This document shows, piece by piece, positions 41,034 to 50,383 of a stretch of DNA of 63,040 nt (position 1 is the stretch's first letter; every line of letters starts with the position of its first letter). A program made the translations under genes and the position numbers. This stretch comes from Lachnospiraceae bacterium (GTDB lineage: Bacteria > Bacillota > Clostridia > Lachnospirales > Lachnospiraceae): positions 1-63,040 of the forward strand of contig JAEEOJ010000039.1 of assembly GCA_016284175.1 (NCBI GenBank), written 5' to 3'. The notes beneath the pieces were generated by a model. The model ran no database searches. It was not told the DNA's origin and saw only the letters and a list, made by a program, of their open reading frames with translations.

Positions 41034-42313
41034 TGAAACCTGAAAATGCAATCGAAGTCCACAATATAACAAAGAAATTCAAGGTTTATCTTGATAAAGG
41101 CCACACCCTTAAGGAAAGAACGCTGTTTTCAAAGAGACGTAAATTCGAAAACAGAGAAGTACTTAAAGGTGTCAGTTTTGAAGTTAAAAAAGGCGAGGCA
41201 ATCGGTCTTATCGGTCACAACGGATGCGGTAAAAGTACCACGTTAAAGATGCTCACCAAAATCATGTATCCCGACAGCGGTACCATCGAAATGAACGGCA
41301 GAGTATCGAGTCTTATCGAACTTGGTGCAGGCTTCCATCCCGACATGAGCGGTCGTGAGAACATTTACATCAATGCTTCAATTTTCGGCCTTACCAAAAA
41401 AGAGATCGAAGACAGAATAGATGATATTATCGAGTTTTCGGAACTCGAAGACTTCATCGACAACCCTGTCAGAACATATTCTTCAGGTATGTACATGCGT
41501 CTGGCATTTGCCGTGGCAATCAACGTGGATGCGGATATTCTTTTAATCGACGAAATCCTCGCGGTAGGCGACGTGGCTTTCCAGGCTAAATGCTTTAACA
41601 GACTTCGTCAGATTAAGTCCGAAGGCACAACAATTGTTATTGTTTCACATTCCTTAAGCCAGCTCGAACTTATCTGCGACAGAAGTATCTGGATTCACGA
41701 AGGCATCATAAAAGAAGAGGGCGCTCCTTTTGATGTTCATCCGAAGTACATGAGTTTTATGGCCAACAATACTCTTTCAAAGGCCAAGGACAAGCAGGAT
41801 AAGAAGAAAGAAGAAAGCAAGGCTGAAGAGGCAAATACCGAGGCAGCAGAAAATACAGAAGAAACAAAGAAACCCGAAGACAGCAACAGATGGGGCTCAA
41901 AGGAAATCATTATGAGCTCTGTAACAGTTACGGATGAAAAGGGTGAGGAAAGAGATACGTTCCTAAATACCGAGCAGATTCAGATTCATATCGGTTATGA
42001 AAACCCGGGTAAGATTGATAACTCAGTTGTCGGCGTGGCAATTTACCGAGACGATAAAGTACATATTTACGGCACCAATACCCTTATCGATATGTCAAAG
42101 ACACTTCCCTTAAAGGATAAAGGTACCATTACGCTTGTATTTGACAAAATTCCCGTCAATGCGGGCAATTACATTTTTGACCTGGCTTTCCACAAGCCTG
42201 ACGGATTTAATTATGATTTCTGGAGAGATGTTTTCAGACTGAAAATCAACAACGTCAAAGGCGAAGCCGGAACGGTAAGCATTGAGCACTCATGGAAGAG
42301 TGATACCGATTAA
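41033..42313 (+). CDS. Polysaccharide ABC transporter ATPase with glycan-binding C-domain (Wzt)
   Basis: 426 residues. The ATPase domain (1-245) has GHNGCGKST (Walker A), YSSGMYMRLAFAVA (signature) and LLIDEILAVGD (Walker B). A highly charged linker (about 246-285, rich in K, E, A, N) leads to a C-terminal beta-sandwich (about 286-426: WGSKEIIMSSVTVTDEKG, IHIGYENPG, GNYIFDLAFHKPDG). This is the Wzt_C type that reads the glycan's terminal modification before export. Such domains imply export of a finished, capped chain rather than Wzy polymerisation. Confidence 0.93.
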   Translation: MKPENAIEVHNITKKFKVYLDKGHTLKERTLFSKRRKFENREVLKGVSFEVKKGEAIGLIGHNGCGKSTTLKMLTKIMYPDSGTIEMNGRVSSLIELGAGFHPDMSGRENIYINASIFGLTKKEIEDRIDDIIEFSELEDFIDNPVRTYSSGMYMRLAFAVAINVDADILLIDEILAVGDVAFQAKCFNRLRQIKSEGTTIVIVSHSLSQLELICDRSIWIHEGIIKEEGAPFDVHPKYMSFMANNTLSKAKDKQDKKKEESKAEEANTEAAENTEETKKPEDSNRWGSKEIIMSSVTVTDEKGEERDTFLNTEQIQIHIGYENPGKIDNSVVGVAIYRDDKVHIYGTNTLIDMSKTLPLKDKGTITLVFDKIPVNAGNYIFDLAFHKPDGFNYDFWRDVFRLKINNVKGEAGTVSIEHSWKSDTD

Positions 42314-42335
42314 TAATATTATTACGGGAAAAAAG

Positions 42336-42824
42336 ATGACAGATAAAGAAAGAACAATTTATTCAAAACTGTATGATATAACATCGGAGAACCTTCAAAA
42401 AGCTGGCGGAAATATGAGCTGCACACCCAAAGAGATTCTGATGGCTTCGCTTGAATTAAAGCCTGATGCTGCAGACTTTTCGCTCGTGTACGATATTCCC
42501 AGAGATATGCTTGTCCATGCGTTATTCTATATAACATTCAGAAGATGGCCTGCAGACGATGAGATTGAAAAACTCGATGACAAATCTTTAAATGATTTGA
42601 AGTTCAAAAGAGAAACCTTTAAATCTGTTTATGAATCAACTGAAAGACGTATAAGAAAGGGTGTAGTAAATAATTACATTGATCATACCAACGAATACGT
42701 TTATTCGACAGGAAAATTCAAACGCAGAGTCAGAATTACAATGACAAAGATAAAAGCGAAGATTCCGCTTAAGTGGAAGATGGCCGTAAAAGGTTTTTTG
42801 AATAAATTACTCGGACGGGGATAA
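42336..42824 (+). CDS. Small DUF4214-like protein paired with a glycosyltransferase fusion
   Basis: 162 residues from ATG 42336. An upstream in-frame start at 42282 lies inside the Wzt gene. MLVHALFYITFRRWPADDEIEKLDDKSLNDLKFKRETFKSVY resembles a DUF4214 repeat (F-x-R-x-P-x-x-x-E). The basic tail resembles that of 34451-34915. It ends 2 bp before the GT4 fusion gene. Same order as the earlier pair, so this is a conserved two-gene unit. Function unknown; a membrane-edge adaptor is possible. Confidence 0.65.
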   Translation: MTDKERTIYSKLYDITSENLQKAGGNMSCTPKEILMASLELKPDAADFSLVYDIPRDMLVHALFYITFRRWPADDEIEKLDDKSLNDLKFKRETFKSVYESTERRIRKGVVNNYIDHTNEYVYSTGKFKRRVRITMTKIKAKIPLKWKMAVKGFLNKLLGRG

Positions 42825-42826
42825 CT

Positions 42827-45235
42827 ATGCAGACAATATTTGTCGATGTTACGAACCTCACCAAAGTGGATTTCCTTACAGGCATTCAGAGAGTGGTCGG
42901 AAATATATCGCTCGAGATGTATAAGAAAATTCCCGAAAAGCTGACATTCATTTCTTTTAACGAAAATATAAGCCGCTTTGAGGTTCTTGATTCGGACAAT
43001 TTCATAAAATACATAAAAGGCGGAGAAAAGGAAAGAAGTCGTATCTTCTCGGGCAAATCCATTATGCCCTGCGACATGAAACCCGGCGATATTTTCTTTG
43101 AACTTGATGCGGTTTGGAATATCTCTCTAAAGAGCAGTGTTCTTCTTCCCGCACTTAAGCATCAGGGCGTAAAAATCGTTGTATACGTATACGACATTCT
43201 GCCGATAAATTTCCCGCAGTTTACACACTTTAACACGCGATTCAGTTTTATCAACTATATAGGCTCATACCTTCTTTATGCGGATGCGGTTATCGCTTCG
43301 GCGCAGAGTACTCTGGATTCAATCAACGAACTTTCCGACAAGCTCGGACTTCCCAAAAGAGCCGGATTTGTATCGTGGCTCGGATCTGATTTCGGCGGTA
43401 AGAAAGAAACCGATACCGCAAATATTCCAAAGGAAGTTGTGGAAGCGGCAAAAGGCAAATATGTTCTTACTGTCGGCACAATAGAGCCGAGAAAAAATCA
43501 CGCATTCCTTTTAGACGCATTTGATGCGGGTCTTTTTGACAAGGATGTAAAACTCATTTTTGCCGGTAAAATCGGCTGGAACATCGATGAACTGCAAAAG
43601 AGAATGGAAGAACATCCCGAGAACGGAAAAAGATTTTTCCATTTCGTCGGACTCGATGATAATGCGATAGATTATCTTTACTCGAATGCATATCTGGTTG
43701 CGTTTGCCACATACGCAGAGGGCTTCGGTCTTCCGATAATTGAGAGCCTTCAGAGAGGCACTCCCGTACTTGCGACAGACATTCCTGTTTTAAGAGAAGT
43801 CGGCAAAGATTACTGCAAGTATTTTAAGTTAAACGACGTAAAAGATTTTACGGATAAGCTTACAAATCTGATGGAAAATCCCGCAGAGTACGACAGGCTT
43901 AAAGAAGAGATAAAATCTTTTAAACCTTTTACGTGGGAAGAGACTGCCGCGAAAGTTATAGATGCTTTATCGACATTAAAATTCACGGAGCGTAAATCCA
44001 AAAAAGATGTCAGACAGATGGTTATTCTTACTGCCAGGGTGGATGATATCAAACGAACGATTCCGTACATCGAAGCATACATGCCTTTCATCGAAAAAAT
44101 CCTTCTCTGCTGTCCCGACAAAGTGGCTGACGATATGAAAGCCATTGAGACTAAGAGAATTAAAATCGATACGCTTACGGACGGCGAAATTCTGAAAGGC
44201 AGACCTTTGCCTGAAGACCACGGCACAAGAAACTTCTTCCTTCGCTGCCTGGCAATGCAGAGCGATAAGCTCGATGAAGTTTTCATCATGAGCGATGACG
44301 ATTACAGACCTTTAAAAGAGATAGATAAAAAAGTATTCTTAGAAGACGATTCCTACGTGGCTTACTACTGCAACGATCTTAACGAATGGAAGGGCGTTGT
44401 GGGCGGTATGACATCGTACGATTATTACATTTTCAGAACCAGAGAATTCGTCAACGAAAACCGCTATCCCGGATATCAGTATTCAAGCCATATGCCTCAG
44501 ATTATCGAAAAGGATATTTACCTTGAAATGATCAATGAGCACAAAGGCATAGAGATGACGGGCCTTGACGAATGGAGCAGCTATTTTAACTATGCGCAGG
44601 CAAAATACCCTGATTTGATCAGATCCAAGCCTTACATAGTAATGTGCTGGCCCGGACTTCGAACGGACTGGAAAATGTTTGTAAAACCCACCGAATACCT
44701 GTTTGAAAATCATTACGATTTTCTTTACAGGGACGGAAGAATATTCGACGGAATGAGTGAGGAGTATTCCGAAAATACCGACGCAGAAAATGCTATTAAA
44801 ATCGAGAAAGTCACCAAAAGCATCGACGAATATTTTGAGTGGAAAAACAAAGTACAGAAATATTACGACAAAGTAAAAAAAGACAAACTTGAAATTCCTT
44901 CTTTTATCATTTACATCGAAGAAGGCGAAATAGTGCTCGGAGCGCCCGAAACGCTTGAACTTCCCGTATGCTCGACAGTACATCTTCCTATAACCTTTAA
45001 GGGAAACAAAGAAGGGCTTAAGATGCAGTTATGCATTATATCCGATAAGGGGACCGTGGTTTCCATGCCTGAAATCAAACTTGAGTTAAAAGACCTTGAA
45101 ATTGTTAACAACAGATTTGATGCCACGCTTGTATGCGGACAGCCCGGAACGAAAAAGGGCGGATACGCACTTATATTCAGAGTGGATGACGGCAAAAACA
45201 CGATAGAAAGACAGACTTCACTGAAACTGGTTTAA
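42827..45235 (+). CDS. Three-domain fusion: GT4 glycosyltransferase, DDD-motif transferase-like domain, beta domain
   Basis: 802 residues. Residues 1-385 form a GT4 enzyme (FVDVTNLTKVDFLTGIQRVVGNI; VGTIEPRKNHAFLL; YAEGFGLPIIESLQ). Residues ~394-640 carry HGTRNFFLRCLAMQSDKLDEVFIMSDDDYRP, with acidic triad D490-D492. This recalls Stealth-type sugar-phosphate transferases or GT-A enzymes; the exact family is uncertain. A charged helical stretch leads to a beta-rich end (~715-802) like a Wzt_C or carbohydrate-binding sandwich. Two catalytic parts in one chain suggest alternating sugar and sugar-phosphate addition. Follows Wzt and the small protein in one operon. Confidence 0.8.
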   Translation: MQTIFVDVTNLTKVDFLTGIQRVVGNISLEMYKKIPEKLTFISFNENISRFEVLDSDNFIKYIKGGEKERSRIFSGKSIMPCDMKPGDIFFELDAVWNISLKSSVLLPALKHQGVKIVVYVYDILPINFPQFTHFNTRFSFINYIGSYLLYADAVIASAQSTLDSINELSDKLGLPKRAGFVSWLGSDFGGKKETDTANIPKEVVEAAKGKYVLTVGTIEPRKNHAFLLDAFDAGLFDKDVKLIFAGKIGWNIDELQKRMEEHPENGKRFFHFVGLDDNAIDYLYSNAYLVAFATYAEGFGLPIIESLQRGTPVLATDIPVLREVGKDYCKYFKLNDVKDFTDKLTNLMENPAEYDRLKEEIKSFKPFTWEETAAKVIDALSTLKFTERKSKKDVRQMVILTARVDDIKRTIPYIEAYMPFIEKILLCCPDKVADDMKAIETKRIKIDTLTDGEILKGRPLPEDHGTRNFFLRCLAMQSDKLDEVFIMSDDDYRPLKEIDKKVFLEDDSYVAYYCNDLNEWKGVVGGMTSYDYYIFRTREFVNENRYPGYQYSSHMPQIIEKDIYLEMINEHKGIEMTGLDEWSSYFNYAQAKYPDLIRSKPYIVMCWPGLRTDWKMFVKPTEYLFENHYDFLYRDGRIFDGMSEEYSENTDAENAIKIEKVTKSIDEYFEWKNKVQKYYDKVKKDKLEIPSFIIYIEEGEIVLGAPETLELPVCSTVHLPITFKGNKEGLKMQLCIISDKGTVVSMPEIKLELKDLEIVNNRFDATLVCGQPGTKKGGYALIFRVDDGKNTIERQTSLKLV

Positions 45236-45267
45236 TCAGATCCTGCAGGGGGAAAAGGAGAAAAAGT

Positions 45268-47022
45268 ATGGAGGCGAATCTTGACGCCCAAATCAAATTA
45301 TCCGGACTTAAATCTTTAAGCGAAAAAGATGTCGAAGTAAGAGGGGATTACGACGACAAATTTTTGACGTTGTACGGGGACATCCTGAAAGAAGCGGAAG
45401 ACATTAAAACAAAATCCGCCGGTGCACCCGTTGTCGGAATGGTAAGGAAAAAAGAGAATAACAAAAAGAGAATTGTTCTCGTTGAAAGTATTCTTTCGGA
45501 CAATGACGAAACGTTCTTAAGAAATGTGTATGTCAAAGTTCTCGGAAGAGAGCCCGACAGAGCGGGTTACGACAATTTCATTGCGAAACTTAAGGAAGAC
45601 AAGAATTTCGACAGGGAACAGCTTATTTACAATTTCTGGAATTCCGATGAAGGTCAGCGAAGAAATATCGAAGTCATAGGCTTCCATAAAGTGTATATGG
45701 ACGAACTGCTTTCCCACGACGGAATGGATTTTGTAGAGCATGCTTTTTTGGGACTGCTGGCAAGAAAACCGGATAAAACCGATGCACAGAATTATTATAA
45801 TGCGATTTACAAGCAGGGCAAATCCAAAGAAGAGATAATCAGAATCATCAAAGATTCTCCCGAATGCAAGAACAGAAAAGTCGAAGTAGTCGGTTTTGAA
45901 AAGGCTTACAAGAGCCGTAAGAGAAAAGAAAAAATTATCTCCACTCCCGTACTTGGAAATGCGGTAGTTGCCTGCTGGAATATCTTCCACATAAACAGAA
46001 GATTAACCGACATCAATTCAAGTATTTCGGATCTTAACAGAAGAACGAACAGTAATTATTCCGAAATTAAAGAAGAACTGGATGAAGCCAGAAACACCAT
46101 AAAAGATTTAAGAAAAGAACTTGTGATATCCGAGTCCAGAATTCGTGAACGTGAAGAAGAAATTCTCAAGCTTGCCGATACGATAAAGCGTCTTAATAAC
46201 CTTGAAGTAGACGTGGATTATCTTGAAAGACTAAACAACCTTTTAAGCGGCCGAATGACTGTCTGGGGTTCGAAGGACAGACTTGATATTTCTCCCAAGG
46301 CTTCGGTTTATACATGCTTCTTTAATACCAATTCGGGCTGTATAACCGTCGGAGATTATACATTTGCAGGTTCCAATGTCAGCATCCTTGCAGGAAGCCA
46401 TGACAAGAATCTTAAAGGACTTGCAAGAAGAGACGCCGATGAAAAAGAAGGCTGCGATATAGTTATCGGAAAAGGCGTATGGCTCGGTTCGAATTCTACG
46501 ATATTAGGCCCTGCGGAAATCGGAGACAATGCGGTAATAGCAGCGGGAGCGGTAGTTGTTCCCGGAACAAAAGTTCCTGCGAATACAGTATACGGCGGAG
46601 TACCTGCAAAACAGATCGGACAGGAGCTTTCGTTTGATGATGAATATTCGGAGAGCATCATAAAAGCCCTCGGAAGAAAAGGCGGAATCCTTTTCACCGA
46701 AGGATGGTCGGAAAATACTGTCTTTTCTTTTAGGAGCGATAAAGAATTAGGACATTACCTGCTTGAGCCTGTCGGAAAGGTATTGCTTAAAGCGGGCGAT
46801 TATACTTTGAAATACGCATATAACAATGACGAACTGACAACCCTTTATATCGATGACGGCGAAGAAAAAAGCGAATTCATTCTTCGTGAAAAAGAGGGCG
46901 AAATCAAGTTTGCCGTAAAGCCTGCAGGTGACAATGATTTTGACTGCAGATATATAAGCTTTTCGGTTAAAACGGATGATGAACATTTTAACAACAACGG
47001 ACTGGTTATTTGCATAGAATAA
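45268..47022 (+). CDS. DUF4214 x2 / coiled-coil / hexapeptide acyltransferase fusion
   Basis: 584 residues. Two DUF4214 repeats lie at about 82-135 (FLRNVYVKVLGREPDRAGYDNFIAKL) and 153-202 (FVEHAFLGLLARKPDKTDAQNYYNAI). A coiled coil follows (~245-325). A left-handed beta-helix O-acetyltransferase (~335-455) has the hexapeptides IVIGKGVWLGSNSTILGP and IGDNAVIAAGAVVVPG and the catalytic loop GSHD (His378). A beta-rich C-terminal domain ends the chain. It most likely O-acetylates the glycan, the coiled coil aiding trimerisation. AAGGAG precedes the ATG. Confidence 0.85.
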   Translation: MEANLDAQIKLSGLKSLSEKDVEVRGDYDDKFLTLYGDILKEAEDIKTKSAGAPVVGMVRKKENNKKRIVLVESILSDNDETFLRNVYVKVLGREPDRAGYDNFIAKLKEDKNFDREQLIYNFWNSDEGQRRNIEVIGFHKVYMDELLSHDGMDFVEHAFLGLLARKPDKTDAQNYYNAIYKQGKSKEEIIRIIKDSPECKNRKVEVVGFEKAYKSRKRKEKIISTPVLGNAVVACWNIFHINRRLTDINSSISDLNRRTNSNYSEIKEELDEARNTIKDLRKELVISESRIREREEEILKLADTIKRLNNLEVDVDYLERLNNLLSGRMTVWGSKDRLDISPKASVYTCFFNTNSGCITVGDYTFAGSNVSILAGSHDKNLKGLARRDADEKEGCDIVIGKGVWLGSNSTILGPAEIGDNAVIAAGAVVVPGTKVPANTVYGGVPAKQIGQELSFDDEYSESIIKALGRKGGILFTEGWSENTVFSFRSDKELGHYLLEPVGKVLLKAGDYTLKYAYNNDELTTLYIDDGEEKSEFILREKEGEIKFAVKPAGDNDFDCRYISFSVKTDDEHFNNNGLVICIE

Positions 47023-47049
47023 CGGATTTAAGTTTAGCGGAGAACACAA

Positions 47050-48141
47050 ATGGTTTTTATTCAGATGCATCAGACTGTAACAAATCATGATGCCATAGGA
47101 AACGATATTGAACTGATAGGCAGAATTCTTGGTGAAAACCACGAAAGTTATGTCTATTCTCAAAACAAATTGAATAAAAGCGTGGAATACATTGATGAAG
47201 ACAAATTCAATGAATACGCGCAGGATGAAAACAATGTAATCATCTATCATCACAGTGTGTTCTGGGAAGAAGGTTTTGAAAAGGTTAAGGCTGCGAAAGC
47301 CAGGGTAGTATTCCGCTATCATAACATAACACCGGAGAAATTCTTTGAACCCTACAGCAATCCTTATTATCTTCAGTGTGCCAACGGCAGAAAACAGACA
47401 CTTGAGTTCATAAAAGAAAAGCCCGATTCATACTGGTTCTGCGATTCGACCTTCAATTCGTATGATTTGGTCGGACTGCCCAAAGAAAAAATCAGTATCT
47501 GCGCTCCTTTTAACAAGCTTGAGGAGTGGGGCAAGGTTATACCCAACGAGGAACTTTTAAAAGAACTCGTGGAAGATAAAGTAAGAAATATTCTTTTTGT
47601 CGGAAGAGTGGTTCCGAACAAGGGTCATTTAATGCTCCTTGATATTCTTAACTGCTACCGTAATCACTACGGCGACAATATCAAACTCAGAATTATAGGC
47701 AAGTTTTTCGATGAAATCGAAGAATACAATGAGTTAGTAAGAAACAAAATCGAAGAGTACGAACTGGGTGACAATATTGAGTTTATCGGAGAGGTAAACG
47801 ACAGTACTCTTATGACTTATTATCTCGGCAGTGATGTAATGCTTGTTTGCAGCGAACATGAAGGCTTCTGTGTGCCTGTTGTTGAGGCACAGTACTTCGG
47901 ACTCCCCATCGTGGCCTTGAGCGAATGTGCGGTTCCCGAAACCATCGGAAGCAATCAGGTTCTGCTTTCAAGAAATATATATGAATACGCAGCCGCTATT
48001 AAAGTAATCTGCGAAAATGCAGATTACAAAAAATATCTCGAGCAGGCCGGAAGAAACAATTACGAGAATCGATTCAGCTTCGAAAAAATCAAAGGCATTT
48101 TTACGAGCGAATTGGAAAAAATGATTGAGGTAAAATTATGA
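47050..48141 (+). CDS. Family 4 glycosyltransferase
   Basis: 363 residues. MVFIQMHQTVTNHDAIGNDIELIGRIL is an atypical GT4 start. VVFRYHNITPEKFF, NILFVGRVVPNKGHLMLLDIL and VCSEHEGFCVPVVEAQYFGLPIVAL (E-x7-E) are typical of the C-domain. FFEPYSNPYYLQCANGRKQ occurs in enzymes acting on mannose- or rhamnose-rich chains. It starts 27 bp after the acyltransferase stop and overlaps the next GT by 4 bp. Confidence 0.87.
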   Translation: MVFIQMHQTVTNHDAIGNDIELIGRILGENHESYVYSQNKLNKSVEYIDEDKFNEYAQDENNVIIYHHSVFWEEGFEKVKAAKARVVFRYHNITPEKFFEPYSNPYYLQCANGRKQTLEFIKEKPDSYWFCDSTFNSYDLVGLPKEKISICAPFNKLEEWGKVIPNEELLKELVEDKVRNILFVGRVVPNKGHLMLLDILNCYRNHYGDNIKLRIIGKFFDEIEEYNELVRNKIEEYELGDNIEFIGEVNDSTLMTYYLGSDVMLVCSEHEGFCVPVVEAQYFGLPIVALSECAVPETIGSNQVLLSRNIYEYAAAIKVICENADYKKYLEQAGRNNYENRFSFEKIKGIFTSELEKMIEVKL

Positions 48142-49181
48142 GAATAGCTATTGCAACAGTGCAGGTTCCTTTTATCACGGGCGGAGCGGAAATACTCTGC
48201 GACATGTTAAAAGATGAACTCAAAAAACGCGGCCATAAGGTCGAACTGGTTACCATTCCTTTTAAGTGGTATCCCACAGAACAGCTCATCAATTCAATGA
48301 TGATGGGCAGAATGATTGATTTAAGCGAAACCAACGGCGAGAAAATTGACAAGGTTATCGCCGTAAAATTCCCTGCATATTATTTAAAGCATGACAATAA
48401 GGTCATGTGGCTTATGCATCAGCACAGACAGGCTTACGATCTCTGGGGAACTCCCTACGGTGATTTGCAGCACAAGCCTAACGGCGAAGAAATCAGGGAC
48501 TACATAAGAAGCTGCGACAACAAGTATATCAGAGAATACGAAAAGATTTTCACGATAGCGCAGACAACGTCCAACAGATTAAAAGAATACAACGGAATTG
48601 ATTCGGTTACTTTGTATCATCCTCCTTTGAATTACGAGAAACTTCACTGTGAGAGCTACGGTGATTATTTCTTTTATGCGAGCAGAATTGATCAGATTAA
48701 ACGTCAGAGACTGCTGGTTGAAGCGGCCAAGTATATTAAAACCGATGCAAAGGTTATTATTGCGGGTTCCGGCAGCAAGTCGGAGCTTGATTACATTGAC
48801 GGATTAATCAGGGAAAACCATCTTGAAAACAAAGTAACGATGGCAGGATTTATCTCGGAAGAAGACAAGATAAATTATTACGCAAACTGCCTCGGCGTTT
48901 ATTTTGGCGCATATAACGAAGATTACGGATATATTACGCTTGAAGGCTTCTTCTCCGAAAAGCCTGTTATTGTTCACAAAGATGCAGGAGGACCTCTGGA
49001 GTTCGTTGAAGACGGCGTAAACGGATATGTAATTGACAGCGACGCAAAACTTATCGCAGAAAAAATAGATTATCTTTACAATCACAAAGAGGAAGCAAAG
49101 AAGCTCGGACAAAACGGAAAGAAATCTCTGATTGAAAAGAATATCAACTGGGATTACGTAATAGAGCAGCTTTTGTCATAA
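48138..49181 (+). CDS. Family 4 glycosyltransferase
   Basis: 347 residues. MRIAIATVQVPFITGGAEILCDML carries the GGAE acceptor loop. VIAVKFPAYYLKHDNKVMWLMHQHRQAYDLWGTPYG is the N-domain region also found in GT4 enzymes of O-antigen ABC loci. The C-domain has YFFYASRIDQIKRQRLLVEAAKY and FGAYNEDYGYITLEGFFSEKPVIVHKDAGGP. It is coupled to the gene before (ATGA-type 4-bp overlap) and is 12 bp from the next GT. Confidence 0.88.
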   Translation: MRIAIATVQVPFITGGAEILCDMLKDELKKRGHKVELVTIPFKWYPTEQLINSMMMGRMIDLSETNGEKIDKVIAVKFPAYYLKHDNKVMWLMHQHRQAYDLWGTPYGDLQHKPNGEEIRDYIRSCDNKYIREYEKIFTIAQTTSNRLKEYNGIDSVTLYHPPLNYEKLHCESYGDYFFYASRIDQIKRQRLLVEAAKYIKTDAKVIIAGSGSKSELDYIDGLIRENHLENKVTMAGFISEEDKINYYANCLGVYFGAYNEDYGYITLEGFFSEKPVIVHKDAGGPLEFVEDGVNGYVIDSDAKLIAEKIDYLYNHKEEAKKLGQNGKKSLIEKNINWDYVIEQLLS

Positions 49182-49193
49182 GAGGAAATTTTA

Positions 49194-50366
49194 ATGGGAA
49201 ACAAACCTAAACTTTTATATGCCAGCCCTTTTCCTCCCTTGAAGAGCGGTATCTCGGATTATTCGGTAGCTCTGGTAAAAGCGCTGGAAAAAGAATTTGA
49301 TATAACACTTTACACGGATAATTACGAAGTGACCGATGAGGCCTTAAAAAATTATCCGAAATTAAAATACTGGGTGGATGATATTGATTTTGATTCGTTT
49401 GATTACAGAATCTACAATATCGGCAATCATCCCGGTTTTCATTCGTATATTTACGATGCGGCAATAACACATCCCGGACTGATTATAATGCATGATTTCA
49501 TGCTTTATTTTCTGTTTGTCGGTTATTATTTAAAAAAAGACGATCTTTATTCCCAGACATATCACAAAGAGGGCCTGAATGGATTTCTTGAAATCAAACG
49601 TGCGGTGAAAAGCCACGGAGCGGATCTTCTTGAGCAGAAGGAAATGGCTCCGACACTGGCTTTTAACAGGGAACTGATTTCGTCCGGCAACAAAATAATG
49701 GTTCATTCCGAATACTCCAAGAACAGAATTCTTGAGACGGGTCTCATAAAAGAAGAGAATATCAGGAAAATCAACCATTTGTCGCTGATGAGCGAAAACG
49801 AAACATTCCTTGAAAAAGAAAGACTTTTTGCAAAATACAATATTCCGACGGATGCTTTTATAGTGGCTTCATTCGGATATATCGCGGAGACAAAACTTAA
49901 CCGTGAAGTCTGCGAAGCGGTGAAAAAACTTGCGGCTTCGGGCGTAGGTAAAATCTGCTATGTAATGGCGGGCGACGGAGAATATGTTGACGATGAACTT
50001 CAGAGAGGTCTTGTAATCAAAACAGGTTATACAAATCTTGATGAGTTTAACAGTTTTATCAAACATTCGGACATTATAGTTAATTTGAGAAACCCTTCCA
50101 TGGGCGAGACTTCCGGTGCAATGATAAGAATTCTTCAGACCGGAAAAGTCTGCATTACCAACAGCGGCGGATGGTTTTCCGAACTGCCTAATGACTGCGT
50201 GGTAAAGATTGGGCTTGATAATGTGGTGGATAATCTTTCGGAAACGATTAAAGACTTCATCGAGCATCCCGAGAAGAAGACTGAAATGGAAAAGAACGCC
50301 ACGGATTATATTAAAAGGGAATACAGTCCCGAGGTTATAGTCGAAAAGATAAAAGAATTCATTTAG
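49194..50366 (+). CDS. Family 4 glycosyltransferase
   Basis: 390 residues. LLYASPFPPLKSGISDYSVALVKAL (P-P-x-x-S-G-I-S/A-D-Y) is the classic start of mannosyltransferases of O-antigen/exopolysaccharide loci. The C-domain has FIVASFGYIAETKLNREVCEAV and LRNPSMGETSGAMIRILQTGKVCITNSGG, where a Gly-rich E-x-S-G-A replaces the usual E-x7-E spacing. AAGAGGAA precedes the ATG. It ends the run of soluble transferases before the GT-C-like membrane proteins. Confidence 0.87.
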   Translation: MGNKPKLLYASPFPPLKSGISDYSVALVKALEKEFDITLYTDNYEVTDEALKNYPKLKYWVDDIDFDSFDYRIYNIGNHPGFHSYIYDAAITHPGLIIMHDFMLYFLFVGYYLKKDDLYSQTYHKEGLNGFLEIKRAVKSHGADLLEQKEMAPTLAFNRELISSGNKIMVHSEYSKNRILETGLIKEENIRKINHLSLMSENETFLEKERLFAKYNIPTDAFIVASFGYIAETKLNREVCEAVKKLAASGVGKICYVMAGDGEYVDDELQRGLVIKTGYTNLDEFNSFIKHSDIIVNLRNPSMGETSGAMIRILQTGKVCITNSGGWFSELPNDCVVKIGLDNVVDNLSETIKDFIEHPEKKTEMEKNATDYIKREYSPEVIVEKIKEFI

Positions 50367-50383
50367 GTGTCAGTTAAGCATAT

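Noticed and set aside
44483-44983. Minus-strand open frame of 166 codons within the GT4 fusion
   Set aside because: Lies wholly inside a clearly coding frame with domain matches; hydrophobic low-complexity shadow.
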